Assembly: GCA_038244055.1 (NCBI GenBank)
Contig: JBBRTW010000020.1
Span: 1-30,988 of the forward strand
Length of the DNA stretch: 30,988 nucleotides
Source of the DNA: DASPKW01 sp038244055
GTDB lineage: Bacteria > Planctomycetota > Phycisphaerae > Tepidisphaerales > Tepidisphaeraceae
Direction: 5' to 3'
Position 1 is the first letter of the stretch; each line of letters opens with the position of its first letter. A program made the position numbers and the translations under genes. This document shows, piece after piece, positions 29,329 through 30,988 of the stretch. Below the pieces are notes generated by a model. The model was not told the DNA's origin and made no database searches. It saw nothing but the letters and a program-made list of their open reading frames with translations.

Positions 29329-30876
29329 CTACTCCTCTGGCATGATGGTCGCCTTCGCGCTGGATCCAGTTCTCCCCACCCGGTCCACCCCAAACACCCT
29401 CACCTCATCCACCCTCCCCCCCGGCCCCGGCACGATCCTGAGCCGCTTCACGCTCCCCGCATGCACCGAAAACTGCCAGCCGCTCGCCTGATGCGCCCAG
29501 ACGCCCCACAGCCACGGCTCGGCCGCACCTGTGCTTCGCCACTCCACCCACACCGCGTTCCCCGCCTCCACCGCCCCCACCTCCGGCGCAGGGAGATCGG
29601 CCGGGCCCCGCGCCAGCCATGGCGAGGCCGGCACCAGCGCCCCTTCCCGATAGGGGCCGTCCTTCAGCACCTCATTGATCCCCCCGCGATCCTGCATTAG
29701 CGCCACCGCGCTGAAAAATACATTCCCGCTTGATGAGCCACTCGCCAACCCATCCGCGCGAGTTGACTCGATCTGGTTCACGACTTCCTCCACCGGCCAC
29801 GGCGCTTTGCCTGTCTTCACCCACTGCAATGTATTGCCCGCCCACACATGCCGCCCCAGCGCATTCTGCTCGGCCCACCAATGCAGCAGCTTCGCATACG
29901 GCTGGCCTTTCGACTCGATCCGCCAGTACAGTTGCGGCGTGAGGTAATCGCACCATCCCTTCTCCAGCCACAGCTTCGCATCGGCGTACAATTTCTCATA
30001 CGCATCCAGCCCGGCGACTCCCTTCGGATTCCCCGGCCGCCAGATTCCAAACGGGCTGATCCCGAACTTCACCTGGGGCCTGGTCCGCTTGATCCCCTGG
30101 TAAATCTCCCGGATCAGCAGATTGACATTCTCCCGCCGCCAATCCCCCAGCGCCAACTTTCCCCCGCCCGCTATATACCGCGCATAAGTGGGTTCATCCG
30201 GAAAACCCGCCCCCTTGAGATATTCCGCGTAAGGATAGAAGTAATCATCGAGATGAACCCCATCGATATCGTACCGCCGCACCACATCCAGGATCACGCC
30301 CACCGTGTACTTTCGCGTCAATTCCTCCCCCGGGTCCAGCCATTCCCACCCATTGAACTTCCGCACGATCTCCGGATGCGTATTGGAAATATGATTTGGC
30401 GCATCGGGCGATTTCGCCCCCTCATGCCGCGCCCGATACGGATTGAACCAGGCATGCAATTCGAGACCCCGCTGATGCGCCCCGCGCACCCACGCATAAA
30501 GCGGATCGTAATAAGGCGTCGGCGCGGCCCCCTGCCGACCGGTTAAATACTCCGACCACGGCTCGATGGGTGATGAATACAGCGCATCGCAGCTCGGCCG
30601 GACATGCAGAATCACCGCGTTCAAATTCAGCGCTGCCGCCCGATCCAGGATTCCATTCATCTCCGCGATCTGCGCCTCGGTCGATAAACCCGATTTCGAT
30701 GGCCAGTCAATATTCGCCACCGCCGCCACCCAGACCGCCCGAAACTCCCGCGGCGGTGCCGGCGGCTCGGCAATCGCCCGCCCCTCGCGCCACGTCGATG
30801 AAGCGCAGCCGGCCACCATCAGCGCCATCGCAGCCACCACCACGTCCGCCAATATCGCGCGAAGGAATCTCGTCAT
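29329..30876 (-). CDS. Glycoside-hydrolase-like GHL10 (DUF187) family lipoprotein
   Basis: This 515-residue protein has a lipoprotein signal ending in VAGC (C24), so it is probably anchored in a membrane facing the periplasm or outside. The GHL10 (PF02638) barrel begins at REFRAVWVAAVANIDWPS near 43-60 and continues through LNAVILHVRPSCDALYSS, ELHAWFNPYRARHEG, YDIDGVHLDDYFYPY (acidic pair in the DGVHLDDYF block) and KFGISPFGIWRPGNPKG. It ends with the WCDYLTPQLYWRIE block. About 90 C-terminal residues form a beta-rich extra domain (VEWRSTGAAEPWLWGVWAHQ). Family members are thought to cleave cell-wall or other glycans; activity here is inferred. The first 112 bases after the start, to the window end, show no gene. 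Confidence 0.9.
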   Translation of the reverse strand: MTRFLRAILADVVVAAMALMVAGCASSTWREGRAIAEPPAPPREFRAVWVAAVANIDWPSKSGLSTEAQIAEMNGILDRAAALNLNAVILHVRPSCDALYSSPIEPWSEYLTGRQGAAPTPYYDPLYAWVRGAHQRGLELHAWFNPYRARHEGAKSPDAPNHISNTHPEIVRKFNGWEWLDPGEELTRKYTVGVILDVVRRYDIDGVHLDDYFYPYAEYLKGAGFPDEPTYARYIAGGGKLALGDWRRENVNLLIREIYQGIKRTRPQVKFGISPFGIWRPGNPKGVAGLDAYEKLYADAKLWLEKGWCDYLTPQLYWRIESKGQPYAKLLHWWAEQNALGRHVWAGNTLQWVKTGKAPWPVEEVVNQIESTRADGLASGSSSGNVFFSAVALMQDRGGINEVLKDGPYREGALVPASPWLARGPADLPAPEVGAVEAGNAVWVEWRSTGAAEPWLWGVWAHQASGWQFSVHAGSVKRLRIVPGPGGRVDEVRVFGVDRVGRTGSSAKATIMPEE

Positions 30877-30988
30877 ATCCGCCGACTTTGCTCCATCCGG
30901 CGTCGCAATGCAATGCGAGAGGGACGAGGAGCAGGGCGCGGGGTATGCGAATGACTATCGACGGCGGCGGGCCAGGAGGGCGGGGAGG

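Noticed and set aside
1..30988. tRNA, rRNA, CRISPR or insertion sequence genes
   Set aside because: No cloverleaf, rRNA core sequence, spaced direct repeats or transposase frame was found by reading; a covariance-model scan would be needed to exclude small RNAs.

Overview
The window looks like an accessory-rich stretch of a high-GC Planctomycetota chromosome, most likely class Phycisphaerae. This placement is an inference. It rests on prepilin-type genes with the FTLVELLVVIGIIALLI leader and an H-X9-DG-like C-terminus, a LEPR-XLL-like N-terminus on a secreted CAP-domain protein, a DUF4139 protein, a GHL10 lipoprotein, and dense intergenic short repeats. No rRNA, tRNA, CRISPR array or transposase gene was seen.

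Positions 1-8864 hold a tightly packed plus-strand operon, cut off by the left edge, for a complex I-like / group 4 hydrogenase-like membrane complex. It has two tandem HyfB-like subunits, then HyfC-, HyfE-, HyfF- and HyfG-like subunits and a fused ferredoxin + NuoB/HyfI-like subunit. The membrane arm keeps its antiporter glutamate and lysines, and the small subunit keeps cysteines for three [4Fe-4S] clusters. In the large subunit all four Ni-ligand positions of a [NiFe] hydrogenase are replaced (A213, T216, S503, G506). The complex therefore fits the hydrogenase-related Ehr type: redox-driven ion pumping without an H2 site, with an unknown reaction.

Positions 8989-11558 hold two intact prepilin-like genes, a truncated third, and a small LRR-like lipoprotein. 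Positions 11669-14058 (minus strand) hold rpoN (sigma-54) followed by a frame-disrupted gene and a small hypothetical gene. Positions 14246-17641 hold a ZnuA/ZnuC/ZnuB-type metal ABC transporter interrupted by a DUF433-DUF5615 toxin-antitoxin-like pair whose toxin is truncated. The binding protein lacks two of the usual metal-binding histidines.

Positions 17.8-21.6 kb hold a peroxiredoxin-like protein, plsY, a YheU-like protein, a hypothetical protein and an esterase. Positions 21.9-26.3 kb hold a DUF4139 protein, the CAP-domain protein, a near-consensus parS-like site at 25851-25866 and a small anchored protein. Positions 26.8-30.9 kb hold an NrnA-like DHH phosphoesterase, a beta-lactamase-family serine hydrolase and a GHL10 lipoprotein.

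The second half is unusual for its intergenic DNA. It has 7-bp and 8-bp tandem arrays of several related families, some inverted relative to each other, plus MITE/REP-like inverted repeats and paired hairpins. Some of these repeats have run into gene ends, where they supply C-terminal codons or signal-peptide codons.
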